DNA from: Parasponia andersonii
Taxonomy: Eukaryota > Streptophyta > Magnoliopsida > Rosales > Cannabaceae
Length of the DNA stretch: 64,000 nucleotides
Reading direction: 5' to 3'
Assembly: GCA_002914805.1 (NCBI GenBank)
Contig: JXTB01000629.1
Coordinates: 124,189 to 188,188, forward strand
Of the stretch, positions 33,661 to 46,090 are shown piece by piece; position 1 is the stretch's first letter, and each line of letters begins with the position of its first letter. The notes beneath the pieces were generated by a model that made no database searches, was not told the origin of the DNA, and was given only the letters and a program-made list of their open reading frames with translations. The position numbers were made by a program, and so were the translations under genes.

Positions 33661-33949
33661 GCCTCGTGGTGCACTAGCTGCACTGGTGTTTGAAGATTGG
33701 AGGAACTCAGTTGTGATTGGTGACTGCAACTTGCAGTACTTCAAGAATGAAGGGGTTGCTTGCCTGAGCAACATTGTGATTTCACCATCTCTTCTCCAGA
33801 CTATCCAGCAGAGTTAATGGCAAGACATAGAGTTGAGAACAATCTGGAACCGGCTTCAGAATGGTGAACAGTTAGATGGTTGGAGCACTAACAGAGAAGG
33901 GTTTTTGCTTTTCAATGGGAAGTTAGCTGTAGCTGATGATCCTAATCTT

Positions 33950-35030
33950 CGAGAAACCATTCTAATAGAGGCTCACAAATCAAGGTTCGTAGTACATCCA
34001 GGTAGTACCAAGATGTACCGAGACTTGAAGTGGCAGTATTGGTGGAAAGGAATGAAGAATGATGTAGCTACTTTTGTGGCTAACTGTTTGACTTGTCAGC
34101 AAGTTAAGGCTGAATACCAGAGATCAGTTGGATTACTTCAGCCGTTACACATTCTGGAGTGGAAGTGGGATAAGATCACAATGGACTTCGTGACCAGTTT
34201 GTCGAAGACCTTATGGAAAAATGAAGCAGTTTGGGTGATAGTCGATCAGTTGACAAAGAGTGCTCACTTTATACCGATCCGGATTGACTACTCTCTCACT
34301 AAGCTCAGTAAACTATATGTGGAAAACATCATACGCTTGCATGGTATGCCTTCAAACATAGTTTCTGATAGAGATCCAAGATTTACTTCCAAGTTTTGGA
34401 GAGCCTTGCAGAAAGTGTTTGGTACGCAGTTGGATATCAGTACATCTCACCATCCTGAGACAGATGGTCAGTCTGAAAGGACCATTCAGATTCTTGAGGA
34501 CATGCTATATTGTTGCATACTAGACTTTGGTGGAAACTGGGATGACCATCTTCCTTTAGTGGAATTTGCTTACAATAATAGTTACCAGACCAGTGTGGGT
34601 GTGGCTCCATATGAAGTACTGTATGGGAGGCCGTATAGATCGCCTTTGTGTTGGGCAGAACCAGAAGGGCATGTTACTCTCGGACGTGAACTGATTGAGA
34701 AGACTACTAGGAAGATCAAGGATATCCAAGAGAGACTCAAGCAGATTCAGAGTCGCCAGAAGAGTTATGCTGACCCAAAGAGGTGTGAGGTAGAGTTCGA
34801 TACTGGTGATTCAGTATTCTTGAAAGTGACTCCAAGGCGAGGTGTGACAAGATTTGAGATTAAGGGTAAGCTTGCTCCAAGGTATATTGGTCCCTTTGAG
34901 ATCTCTGAGAGAATTGGACCAGTGGCGTATCGCTTGAATCTGCCTGCATCGCTGGGTCACATGCATAATGTGTTTTATGTGTCGATGTTGAAGAAGTACA
35001 CGCTGGACTCATCTCATGTTATCCAGTACG
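33950..35030 (+). pseudogene. Integrase region, Tekay/Del element
   Basis: A zinc-binding part (HPGSTKMYRDLK...CLTCQQVK, about 33990-34110) is followed by the catalytic core: KWDKITMDFVTSL, WVIVDQLTKSAHFIPI, GMPSNIVSDRDPRFTSKFW and HPETDGQSERTIQ with the third acidic residue. The carboxy-terminal GPFEI.ERIGPVAYRLNLP block leads to the chromodomain. This is the longest frame of the element, 412 residues. Confidence 0.95.
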
Positions 35031-35079
35031 TGCATGTACCGATCCAAGAAGATGTGTCCTATGAAGAGTAGCTTGTTCG

Positions 35080-35215
35080 CTTGTTGGCTAGAGAGTTGAA
35101 GGTGCTTCGCAACAGAGAGATTCCACTTGTTAAGGTGCTTTGGGAACATCACAAAGAAGACGAGGCTACTTGGGAACTCGAGACGGAGATATACGAGAAG
35201 TACCCTCATTTGTTT
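35080..35215 (+). pseudogene. Chromodomain at the integrase carboxy terminus
   Basis: LRNREIPLVKVLWEHHKEDEATWELE is the chromodomain core of Del/Tekay-type chromoviruses, thought to direct integration to heterochromatin marks. It ends with KYPHLF shortly before the LTR. Confidence 0.85.
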
Positions 35216-35300
35216 AACTTTCCGTTAGAAGTTGTATAGTGATGTAAACCTTGACTTGTATTTTGAATTTCGGGACAAAATTCTTATAAGGAGGGGAGAA

Positions 35301-37461
35301 TGTAAAAATTCGGAATTTTTTAGGGTAATTTGGATAATTTACCAATTTTTCGGATATAATATTGTGGGGATTAATTTGCAAAAGTTTTGTGCAGAGGGAC
35401 TAAATTGTAAATTTTGGGAGACTAGATTGATAGAGATTTGAAATTTTGGGGACTTATGTGTAATTTTTGAAAAATTACACAGCCCATTCAAAACAGGCCA
35501 CGTGGCCTGTTCACTCACTTCTCTCTCTCTCTTCTTCCCCGACCTTTCTCTCTCTTCTCTCTCGGCTGCACCACCGTAGGACACCGCAGGACCGCCGCCA
35601 GCCGTCGTCCGCCCATGCCACCGACCGGCGTCGACTCGCTAGGCCGCGCCGAAGCTCCACAGCCTATCCCTGGTTGCCGTTGCCGCCTGCATCGCCGGAA
35701 ATCTCCAAGGAGGCCGTTTCGGACTTTTTGTCACCGGCGACGATTCCGGCCACCATTCGACCCCCAACTGGTCCCGTTGGATTCGTCTCGTCTCAAGGAT
35801 CATCAATGTATATATATCTCAACCCTATTTTGTCCGTATTGAAAGTTGCCATTTTTGGGCATTTCGAGTTTATGGTTATAGTTTTCGAGTTTTGGCTGCA
35901 TTTTTGGAATATACTCGGAAAATGGAGAAGTTTGATATATATTGTGTTGTTTGGTGATCGGCACGAAAATCGAGATCGGACGGTCGAGATTTTATCTCAT
36001 TTTGCGTGCCACTGGTCTGGTGTGGGCCCGGACTAGAATTGGACAAATTATATATCTAACCTAGCTATTTTGGGTGCTAAGAATTCAGTGGAGAGTTCCG
36101 TTTGTGAAATTGAAGCTCCAGTGAAAAGTTGACTTTTCGCCAGAGGACGATCGGGGGCTTGGAATTAGTTCCCTACCCTCCGGGCGATCGTCAACGACAC
36201 CTTGAGGACTCAATAGCGTGATATCGCTATTCCGATGAGGTAGGGGTTTAGTTACCTTCGTTTTATACCGTTTTTGAGTTAAAACTTATTTTCTGCAGCA
36301 TATAAGAACAAATGTGTTTTTAATGATTTGAATTATATATGATGGAATTGGTTGTATGAGATATATACTGTACTGCTCTGGGAATTTGCTGTGTGCAAGT
36401 TATTTTGGGTATATAAAAAATAGAGCCGTTATGCTGCCCGTTTTTCTATAAAACCCTATTATGCATGTTTTACTGAAAAACCAGAGTATAGTAGTTTTTA
36501 CACTTCAGTTCTGGATTGCACGTGTCATAGGATCATACATGAGTACTGTGTTAGCATCGTGGGTTTTACAGTGTGACGCTGCGTACCCCACCATCGGTGA
36601 AAGTCCGTAAACTCGCGCGGGGTTTGTCCTTCTGATTACCTCCCCATTTGGCAAATGTAGGCAATTCGGTTGCCTCTCCAGGTTTGGTAGGTGACACACG
36701 GGTGTCCCTTCCCTGTATGGGCTTAGGTGTCAGGCAGGCTATTAGGTATACTTAGTGTCATCATCCTGGGTTTCCATAGATGAGATGATGAGAGCTCATG
36801 GGTATGGGTTGATTTGTGTCATGTGCATATGGATTGATGGTTTTGATTACACTGTTTTATATATATGGACTCCCGGTTTGGATTATATATATATATATGT
36901 GTGTGTATGTTTTGGATTTGAACTCATCATGCAGGAGTTTTCCATCACTGAACTGTTTTTCTTCGAGGTAACTATTTTCCTACTGGACATTGTATGCTCA
37001 CTCCCCCTTTTTCCCTTCCTCAGGTGGTGTTCAGTGCGATCTTGGAAGTCAGGAGGAGTAAGAGGCCATCTTGACTGTAGTTCATTTTTTGGTAATACTA
37101 GAAGTCTACTGTTGTGGTGTTTGGAATATTTGTGATTTTGTATTAGCATTGAACCAAGATTACTATTTTCTATTTTGTCTGTAAACTTATGTATGCTATT
37201 CTGGGATTTAACTTGTTGTTGTAGATGATGATGATGCTTGGATTTATATTTGATTTTCCCATTTTTCAATTATTATTCGGTCTATGTTTAATGGTGTATA
37301 CGAACTGTGGGAGAGGTTCACGGAATGAAATTCTAAATACTTTATCAAAATGGACTGTTTACAAAATTAAAACTTTTTAGACACTTTTCAAATAAATAAT
37401 GAAATTTCCCATCTTTGTGAAATTCCCCTTCTGCCCCTAGCCTGTATTTTGGGTCGTGACA
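35301..37461 (+). repeat. 3' LTR of the Tekay/Del element
   Basis: 2,161 bp, TGTAAAAATTC...GGTCGTGACA. It is preceded by the polypurine tract and followed by target duplication GATGG. Confidence 0.93.
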
Positions 37462-38720
37462 GATGGCTCCTAAAGATTGCAGAAAACAATTAGCTTTTAA
37501 CGTTGTAGCGAATCATTGATATATACTTATTTCCTCTTTATGACAATAATATGTCATTTAGGTTAAAGATTGAAATAATTATCAATGATATATTAATTAA
37601 TTAATTAATCTTTTGAAATATTAATTAGTGTTGAAACCAGGTTGAGAAATCTAAAGTTTCGAACTCTGTACCATGATTTATTCATAAATTTTGGTGTCTG
37701 CTTTTGATTTGTATATGCCTAGACTGATGATGAACTTGAAAAAGATGTAAAAATGCCTAAGCACGTCCTAGCTTGAAATAAAAAATTGTCACGCACGACT
37801 TTAATTTTGTACCTTTTTGAAAGATCAGTCCTAATTAATATACTTGCCAAGAACCGATCATAAAACGTAACTATTAGAACACCATCAATTGGTATTCGAT
37901 TATCTCTCGTTAAATTCAGCACAGTCTCAGGCCTTTCTAATTTTAACGAAGCTCGCGGTTTGAATTATTGAGTTATCGTTTTAGATCTCTTATAAGCAAT
38001 TCAAATAAAATGGCTCATTCCCGTACTTCAAAGTGGAAAAAAAGGGTTAATTAAGATCTACGCTAAAGATGATGGCCTTTTAGAACATGTCTGAATATTT
38101 TCACATAAGCCTTTTAGCGTCTATTGAAGCAATAAATTGAAGTAGAAACAATTATTTCTCGATCTAGAATGAATTTCATAAGTTTTTACTCTGTCTCTAC
38201 CTATTTTTTTTTCCCTTGAATTGAAATAAAATATTCATCGATCAAATAGCTATTGTAGAATAGCCAATTAAGCTAATACAAAAACTGAGTTCAATAAGGG
38301 TAAACAAATAATGACGAAACTATTGTGTTTAATCACTAACCATCGAGGAAGGAAGTGTGTAACCTAGTAAAGAGGACAAATATGGCTCCAGCTTGAGAAC
38401 ATAGAGATTATTCCCCACTCTTTTAAATAACCTTCCGCCACTTAAGTTAGTGTTTCTAGTTAATACTGTGGATGTTTTATAGAGCTCAATGTTTCACATG
38501 CTAAAATCTTCCATATCTTGACTTTTGTATAGATCTAAAGAAATATACACTTACAAATAATGAAAGTCCACAAAATTTACATAATCAGCTATATAGAAAA
38601 CCTCCATAAATCTAGAATTAATATGCTAGCGTATGCATGTACACAAAAGAAATGATTATTAAAGTTGTAAATGAAAAGAAAAAAAGTTCTACCAGGAGAA
38701 ATAGGGTTTTCCTTTATACT

Positions 38721-39389
38721 TCGAGGAAAAACTTACTATTCTTCTATTTCTCTACTTGCCCTTCTCTCTTTTTACCTGCCATTCTCTCACAGAGCGCCCG
38801 GAGAGAAAACGTCTCATTCTCTTTATCTGGACTCTTGTCCTCCTCTTCCTCCTCCATGATCTCTTTCTTTGACTTTTCTCTGGCCAGGATGATAGATTTT
38901 TTGCTTTTTTTTTCCGTAATTAGTCTAGATCTAGATCACTTGATTTGTAGTACCACTTTTTATACGAATTTTTAATCAGTTTACCATATCTTAAATATGA
39001 AAATTTCTTCCTTAATTTAGATATGTTAAGCAGATAAGTTGTTTTTATTTTCAAGTAAATTTCAATTTGTGTTAGAATTATATAGTATATTCCACCAAAA
39101 ATGTAATTCAAGAGCAAGTAAAGACAATAATTACTGATGACCTTTGTTATTTAATATCTTGGAGAATTATTATAACTCACAAATTTTATTGTTGTTGTAT
39201 TTGTAATCTATCTTCTACTTTAAAAAAAATCGACATTCTTCTGGAAAAAAAATTAAAAATGGACATTCAGAATGCTAAGCATTAACGCATAAGGAATTAT
39301 TTATTAAATTAGAAAGACAAAGCCCAAAAAAAAAGAAAAAAAAAAAGAAAGAAAGTCCTATAAGAAAAGAGATTTTAAAGATTTCTCCT
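38721..39389. other. Intergenic DNA between the two duplication copies
   Basis: A CT-rich stretch (38735-38880) and AT-rich DNA. Short ORFs here show no recognisable domain. Confidence 0.45.
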
Positions 39390-41480
39390 TTTCTAGATAT
39401 TATAGTCACATTATTATTTTTTTAATTAGAATTACGAAGGGATAATCTTATTTGAAACCCGACACTTTTTTTTTTGTATTCGAAAAATATTTAATTAGAT
39501 CACTATCTTATCTATCTGAAAATTAATTTAAAGAACAAGCTCTCTCACGACAAGTATATCGCCTTTCAGTTCCCCCCTCTTTCTCAAAAAAAAAAATAAA
39601 TAAATAAAAAAAATAAAACAACTATTCGGTCTCTTGCGTGGGAGGGACGACCAAAAATAGTGGATTAAATTTTTTAGACAGAATTTAGATCGGTGCGCTT
39701 TTCTAAGTATATATATTTTTTTCAATTAGTATTATTTTTATTTTATATTTGATGTTAAAAAATGAATATATTGATTCTAATTTTCTCAACTGTCTGGTTG
39801 TGATTTATAGTTACTATAATATTTTCGTTAATCTACAAATTTGAGATAATCAGGATGTTTTTTCAGTCGTAAGATCGTGATCCACATTCATGGGGCCCTT
39901 CTTGCAACTATATACATTTCCTGGATAGGTAACCTTCACTAGTTTTATTGATATATCCTAGTTATAAAGTGAGAGTTGGTGAGATATGATGGCTCCTAAA
40001 GATTACAGAAAAAATTTGGCTGTTAACATATTCAGTCATTGATACTTATTTCCTTTCTTGATATTAATATATTATTTAGCTTGTAACCTAGCTTTTGACT
40101 AAAGATTGAAATAAAGTACCAATGATTGAATATATTATTTAGCCTTTTAACCTAGGTTAAAGTCTCCTAGCTAATGGAATATATTAATTCATTAATTCTC
40201 TTTTAATTAATTAGTGTTGAAACCATCTTAGAGATCTAAAGTGTGGTAATCTGTACTATAATTTATTTATAAGTATAAATTTTGGTGTTTGCTTTTTTAT
40301 TTGTATATGCCTAGACCCATGATGACCTTGAAAATAAATAAATATAACAACGCCTAATGAAAGAAAAATTTGTCATGCATGACTTGATTGTTTACCTTTT
40401 TAAAAAATCAGTCCTATACTTGCCAAGATCATGAGCCAGTCATTAAACCTAATTATTATTATTATTTTTTTTTAAGAAAACAAGAGGATTCGGTGGTGGC
40501 TCACACTCCTAATCTAATTTTTATTATGGTAATTATGTGAGTCCACGATCTCACGACCTCTTGGGCTACAGGTGGACAATAACGGTTCTATCCTCGTACT
40601 TTATTAAACCTAATTATTAGAACACCATTAATTGGAATTCAATTATCTCTCAATAACTTCAAACAGTCTCAGGCGTTCTAATTTTAAAGAAGGTAGCCCG
40701 TTGATTGAATTATTGAGCTCTAGTTTTATATCGCTTATAAGCAATTCAAATAAAATGGTTCATTCCTCTTCCAGAAGGAAAAAAAAAAGGGTAATTAAGT
40801 TCTAGGCTAAAGATGGTAGCTTTTTAGAACATGTCTTTGAATATTTTCCTATAAGCCTGTAAGCTTTTAATCGTCTAGTGAAAATTGAATTATAAACAAT
40901 TATTTCTCGATCCATATGATAGTTATAGGAGAAAATTTTATTTTCATCAAGTTTCTAATTTATCTCTACTTATTTTCTTGAATTAAAATAAAATTCATTC
41001 ATTAACCAAATACTATAGTAGAATCGACAAATCCAAAACAAAAACTGAGTTCAATAGCAATAAACAAATAATTGACGAAACCGTTGTGTTTAATTACTAA
41101 CCACCGAGGAAGGAAGTACGAAACCTAATAAAGAGTACAACTATGAATCTAACTCTGAGGGCAGAATTCTTACACTAAAGTTAGTATTGGCAGCTAATAC
41201 TGTGGTTATTTTGAAGAATTCAGTCTTTAACACGGTGAAATCTTCTAGATCTTGACTTTTGTAGTTTTAGTTCTAGAACAGCACTACACAATATTGATGA
41301 ATAATAGAGGTCAATAAAGTCGGCATCAATCTAATATTAGGTGTGAAAAAACATCCATAAATCTAGAATTAATATGCTAACATATGTATATACATATAAG
41401 AAAGGATTATTATAATAGAATGATAGAGAAACAAAAATAAAACTAAAAATAAAAAATCTACCGGTGAAAGAGAAAAGGGT
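39390..41480 (+). repeat. Segmental duplication, copy 2
   Basis: Collinear with copy 1 but compact. It shows the unoccupied sites of the chromodomain element (GAGATATGATGGCTCCTAAAG near 39981) and of the 1.58-kb insertion (near 39945). It carries its own short retroposon at 40459-40602. Confidence 0.85.
40459..40602 (-). mobile_element. Short non-LTR retroposon (SINE-like)
   Basis: 144 bp flanked by a perfect 17-bp target duplication, ATTAAACCTAATTATTA (40442-40458 and 40603-40619). On the plus strand it starts with TTATTATTTTTTTTTT, so the element lies on the minus strand with an A-rich tail. A GTAGCCCAAGAGGTCGTGAG stretch on that strand resembles a polymerase III A box; a B box in normal position is not evident, so a LINE 3' fragment is an alternative. 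Duplication copy 1 has the empty site near 37860-37885. Confidence 0.75.
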
Positions 41481-41810
41481 TTCCTTGTCCCATGGGGTAA
41501 AAATCTAAATAAATAGGAGTTATAGAGAAAGCAGAAAAAACAATCGACGTTCAATTTGCTAATATATATATTAGCATAAAGAATGATGTTATTAATGAAG
41601 TAGAAAGAGAGAGAAAAAAAAAGTTAGTGACTGTAATTTTCAGTTTTATCTTAAGTCTTTTACATTGGACATACCAAGTTTATAATTGACGTGAATGCGC
41701 CTGATTTACCGCGCTGGTTTCTTGGTCGACGAGAAAGCTTTTCTCGTCACTTAGAAAGTGACATAATTCCTCCCTTTTCGTTCTAGTGTACATCCTTATT
41801 CACTACATAT

Positions 41811-41868
<58 letters not shown>

Positions 41869-43086
41869 TAATTACTTATTACATCAGTGAGCAGCCTTAA
41901 CATCAGCAGGGCTTGTTTCAACTGCTAATTTGACCTATCTATATTTTGAGTGGGAGAGTCGTTAATTGATATTTGATTATCATCTATATATTATTATTCT
42001 TATTTTGGTTGAGACGGAGTTGGTAATTGACTTGAAAAGAAAACAACAAAAATTCTTTAGCTCATAACTTTGCACGAATATCAAGTGAGATTGAATCAAC
42101 GGATCAGCAATGTTTGGAAAGGGGAAACATTTCAAATCATATATATAATTGATTTGAAGCTAGCAAATTATCGACGTGGAACGTGACTAGGCAATATCAT
42201 CTTCAGATTTGGCTCAATCTAGTGTAATGACTGCAAATATTATTTCAGACCACCCTATTTCCCTTTAGCTAGCAATTTTTCCATTCAATATTAATTTGGA
42301 GATAATTTTATCAAGACACAAGTGAATTGTCCTGTATCGTTGGGAAGGATGTTTGTTGGTCTGTAAAACAAATGCTTATCGTCTTTACCCTTCAAAAACT
42401 TACTGTTAGAGTAAAGAATATCATATTATTTTCTACCAAGTAGTGAAAAAAAAGAAGTGATCGCTTCCTAATAAAACAAATTATGATATCAATTTCTGCA
42501 TCTTTTCTTATTATTTTCGTTGTTCTTGTTGTAATAAACCCAAGGCTTGATTGTCGAATAAAAAGTTTTATATATACTATTGTTGGTTACAAATTTATGC
42601 CCCTTATGACATATCATCAATTCAAAGAAATTAATTTATCCTCCAAAAACACGTCAAAAGGGATAAATTTGTTAATTACCTCTTATCGTTACATTTTATG
42701 ATCAATTTGAAAAAAAAACCCCAGAAATATATAATCGAGGACTAAGTTATGAAAATTTACAAATCAACGATAGAAATTTGTTATTCCAAAAGATACAAGA
42801 TCAATTCAACAATAACGAAAAAGGGACAAAATATAATTAACAATAAATAAAAAGTTGACCCTATTGTCAACCCCTTATTTGCTTTCTCACATTATTTTTA
42901 AATTCATCTTCTCTTCTAAAATTTAAATTGAATTACCTCTTACATACTCCTTATTATTCCTAATTCATTCCCAAAATTGATTATATATCTTCCTTTTCTC
43001 ACTCACTAGTTCTCACCCATTTCCCTCTCTCCTGAATTCATTTACCAAAACTCACCCAAATACAAATAAATATGTCGGTTGTATCT
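41481..43086. other. Intergenic DNA
   Basis: Holds the long TA microsatellite and AT-rich sequence. A short hydrophobic ORF at 42483-42701 has no recognisable domain and no family I can name. Confidence 0.45.
41812..41866. repeat. (AT)n microsatellite
   Basis: About 27 uninterrupted AT dinucleotides, the longest simple repeat in the window. Confidence 0.97.
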
Positions 43087-43431
43087 CACTACAAAAGAAC
43101 CTTAGTATAAGTGACAGCAAAAATCATGATTCAAAGAACGTCATCATTTGTCATCATTTATATGTCGTGATTAAAAAGTTTGTAGCTAAAAGTTTTAGCC
43201 ACAAAAATAACAATTTATTGTGACTAAATGTATTTTTAGACGCAATAAATTTTATGACTATAAATAAAATATTGTGAGTAAAAATATATTAATAATAACT
43301 TTTGACTAAATATCATCTTTTATATATAAGAAATTATTTATTGTGACTAAATGTCACTTTAATCACAAAAAAAAATTTGCTATGACTAAAAATCTTGTCA
43401 CTAAATATGATTTTTTTTTTTTTTGGCAATG
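43087..43431. mobile_element. Small CACTA MITE
   Basis: Starts CACTACAAAAGAA and ends, read inward, CATTGCCAAAAAAA. It is flanked on both sides by the 3-bp target duplication TCT (43084-43086 and 43432-43434). The interior holds repeats of TTGTGACTAAATG and its complement, typical CACTA subterminal motifs. 345 bp, no coding capacity. Confidence 0.8.
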
Positions 43432-43434
43432 TCT

Positions 43435-43689
43435 GTCTTTACTCTTCATCCAATTAAACAATGTAATGCCAATAAAAATTAGAACATAACATCAAGGGAG
43501 ATTTTATTGGTAAATATATATATATATATGGGTGATACGGAGATTTTTGTGTTTTTTCTTTCCACGATGGGTACTATAATTTGAACTCTTCGATTTCTAT
43601 CTGGTGGCTATATAATATTAATAATTTTATCTTCTTTTTTTTTTTTTTTGTAATATACATATATAGAAAATTATTTAAAACATAAAAGA
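43435..43689. other. Intergenic DNA
   Basis: AT-rich with a short TA microsatellite (43515-43529) and a poly(T) run. No gene seen. Confidence 0.45.
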
Positions 43690-43956
43690 AAGATAACCCG
43701 ATGAGTTTGTCAATTTTTAAAAACTCTCTCATGCAAACTTCTCCTCGACGTGGTAAACTTAAAAAATCGCTTTCTTCCCAAATTCCCCACCAAACCTCTC
43801 TTAAACCCTCTTTTGGTAATGCAAAATGGAAGTTGGTGGATGACTTGGGTGGAGGTGAGGCCTTGACGAAAAGAGGTCAGTGTATTACGGCGGCAGGTGG
43901 CGTTCCAAATGAGAATATTTCGGCGAGTCCTGATATTCAGGATCGCTAATCGGGAT

Positions 43957-44575
43957 GAATGTGATTTGTTGGAATGTATAGGGTTTGGGGAATCCTTGTA
44001 CATTAAGAATCTTGCGGGACTTGGTCTGCAAGATGTCCCCGAGTCTGGTCTTCTTAACAGAAACTAGACTAGCTGGTGGTTTGGCTGAATAGGTGAAATT
44101 TTCGACTAGTTTCAGTAATTGTTTTGTAGTTAACTCAAAAGGCAAGAATGAAGGTCTCATCCTACTTTGGAATGATAGTTGGCAGGTTACTATCAATTCC
44201 TTTTCAAAAGGCCACATTGATTCATCTGTTCGGTCGTCGGATAGTAAACAATTGTAGTTTACTGGCTTTTACGGTAACCCAAAATCTCACCTCCGTCATT
44301 TTTCGTGGGATTTACATTGACGATTAAAGCATATGAACTCGTTACCTTGGCTTTGTAGTGGTGACTTTAATGAGATTCTGTGCTTGTTTGAGAAATTCAG
44401 AGGAATTGATAGAAGTGATGTAGCTATGAATCATTTTTGCACATCATTGTTGGATTGTGGGTTGTGTGATTTGGGGTTTTCAAGTTTTCCCTATATGTGG
44501 ATGAATAAGCGACCTAATAATGATTTTATTGAGGAAAGGCTGGATCGATTTTTTTGCAGTAATGATTGGTAGTAA
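43957..44575 (+). pseudogene. LINE endonuclease region
   Basis: MNVICWNV.GLGNP starts the exo/endonuclease/phosphatase fold at 43957, MSPSLVFLTETRLAG follows at about 44032, and WLCSGDFNEIL (44345-44377) and RLDRFFCSNDW (about 44540-44572) close it. Stops interrupt it near 43980, 44090, 44255 and 44320. It would nick target DNA for target-primed reverse transcription. Confidence 0.85.
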
Positions 44576-44937
44576 CTCTTTACCAACTATTTAGTTGAGC
44601 ATTGGGATTTATTATCCTCAGACCCTTGTCCCGTGTTGTTATGGTTGGAAAAAGGAATAGAGGATTTGGTAGAGACAAGTCATACGGGTTTTAAGTTTGA
44701 ACCCTTTTGGCTAAAGGAGATTGGTTGTCAAGAAGTGGTGGAAGGGACTTGGATAGGAGGAAGTTTTTCTAATGATGCTCTTTTTGATTTTCAGGGACAA
44801 CTTGATAGCTGTGCAACAAGACTTAAAACCTGGAGTGCTCAGACTTTTGGCTCTCTGTGAAAATCTGTTAAGAGGATAAGAAAGCAAATTTCTCAATTAT
44901 ACAAGGTTTCAAACGTTGTGGGTAAAATTGAGGACTT

Positions 44938-46090
44938 TTGGAGAATAAATTGGAGGACTTGCTTAACAAGGAGGAGACTTATTGGAGGCAGAGATCTCGG
45001 CTAGAATGGTTGAAATCAGGAGATAGAAACATTGCTTATTTTCATCAAAAAGCTTCCAATCGAAAGAAAAAGAATATCATTAAAAAACTTAAGAACTTTG
45101 AGGGCGAATGGAAAAATGAAAAGGTAATGTTATTAACATTATTGAGGATTATTTTAACTCCATCTTTCGGTCTTCCCAGTCAGCTTTGGATGAAGTACAA
45201 CGGGTTATTAATTAAGTTCCCAAAGATATTTCTCCAACAATGTCTGAACACCTTGATTCGCCATTTACAACCGAGGAGATTAAAGAAGCACTCTTTCAGA
45301 TAGGAGGTGCCAAAGCGCCAAGGCTAGACGGGTTTCATGCTATTTTCTTCCAAGAATATTGGCGTGTGGTTGGTGGTAGTCTTTGTAGGGTTTGCTTGAG
45401 TGTCCTTAATGATGGGTCTCAGTGCACAATCTCAATTCTACTTACATTGTCCTTATCCCAAAGAAGGAGTCAGAGTTTGTTTCAGATTTCAGACTAATAA
45501 GCCTTTGTAATATCATTGACAAGGTTATTACCAAAACTATTGCTAACAGTCAAACATGTTCTTCTTGCAATCATCTCAGAGAATCAAAGTGCTTTCATTC
45601 CAAGAAGATTAATTATAGATAATGCAATTATAGCCTTTAAGTCTCTTCATTCACTCCAGAGGAAATCCAATGAAAAAAAAGGGTTTATGGCTCTTAAGCT
45701 AGACATGAGCAAGGCCTACGATCAGGTTGAATGGCCTTTTTTCTACTTTTGATGCTTTGTATGGGTTTTGGTACTCATATAGTAGATCGGATAATGGATT
45801 GTGACTTCATTCTTGGTTATACTAAATGAGAAGCCCGAAGGCCATACATTGCACTCTCGAGGATTACGTCAAGGTTACCCTCTCTCCCTGTATCTTTTCC
45901 TCCTATGTGCTGAGGCTTTCTCCTCTTTGATTAATCAAGCTAAAGCTTTAGGAGACATCTTAGGCTATTGGTGTGCAAGAGAAAGTCCCAGGATTAGTCA
46001 TTTATTTTTTGTAGATGATAGTTTAGTCTTCACTCGTACAACTAGCCATGATGCCAAAGCCCTACATAGAATTCCCTCTTAGTATGAAGT
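44938..46090 (+). pseudogene. LINE reverse transcriptase region
   Basis: EETYWRQRSRLEWLKSGDRN precedes the polymerase. F.TEEIKEALFQIGGAKAPRLDGFHAIFFQEYW at 45260-45365 matches the L1 block usually ending AP.PDG, but with APRLDG. Then come [28 protein letters not shown] (45688-45735), the GLRQGYPLS turn and the catalytic FVDDS (46006-46022), where plant L1 elements usually have FADDS. Three or more frame changes separate these blocks. Confidence 0.88.

Larger units (their letters stand above)
28307..37461 (+). mobile_element. Chromodomain Ty3/gypsy element (Tekay/Del clade)
   Basis: 9,155 bp with both LTRs (28307-30481 and 35301-37461), target duplication GATGG on both sides (28302-28306 and 37462-37466), a tRNA-iMet primer-binding site (TGGTATCAGAGC, 30489-30500) and a polypurine tract (AAGGAGGGGAGAA, 35288-35300). 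Gag, protease, reverse transcriptase, RNase H, integrase and a carboxy-terminal chromodomain follow in the normal order of a chromovirus; LTRs over 2 kb fit the Tekay/Del clade. It is broken in roughly ten places. LTRs differ by about 5-9% in compared stretches, suggesting two to four million years. Confidence 0.95.
25868..38720 (+). repeat. Segmental duplication, copy 1 (interrupted)
   Basis: Collinear with 39390-41480. Matched anchors include GGGCCCTTCTTGCAACTATA (26404 and 39892), ATAAAGTGAGAGTT (28068 and 39964), GATGGCTCCTAAAGATT (37462 and 39988), TTTGTATATGCCTAGAC (37708 and 40300), ACCATCGAGGAAGGAAG (38339 and 41100) and AATCTAGAATTAATATGCTA (38610 and 41361). Copy 1 is stretched by a 1.58-kb insertion (26463-28045), about 0.2 kb of extra sequence (28092-28301) and the 9.2-kb chromodomain element. 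No gene is recognised in the shared sequence. Confidence 0.85.

Noticed and set aside
42483-42701. 72-codon ORF with a hydrophobic start, as a possible secreted peptide
   Set aside because: No recognisable family, ordinary AT-rich surroundings and no supporting promoter or conservation evidence; kept only as a remark in the intergenic entry.
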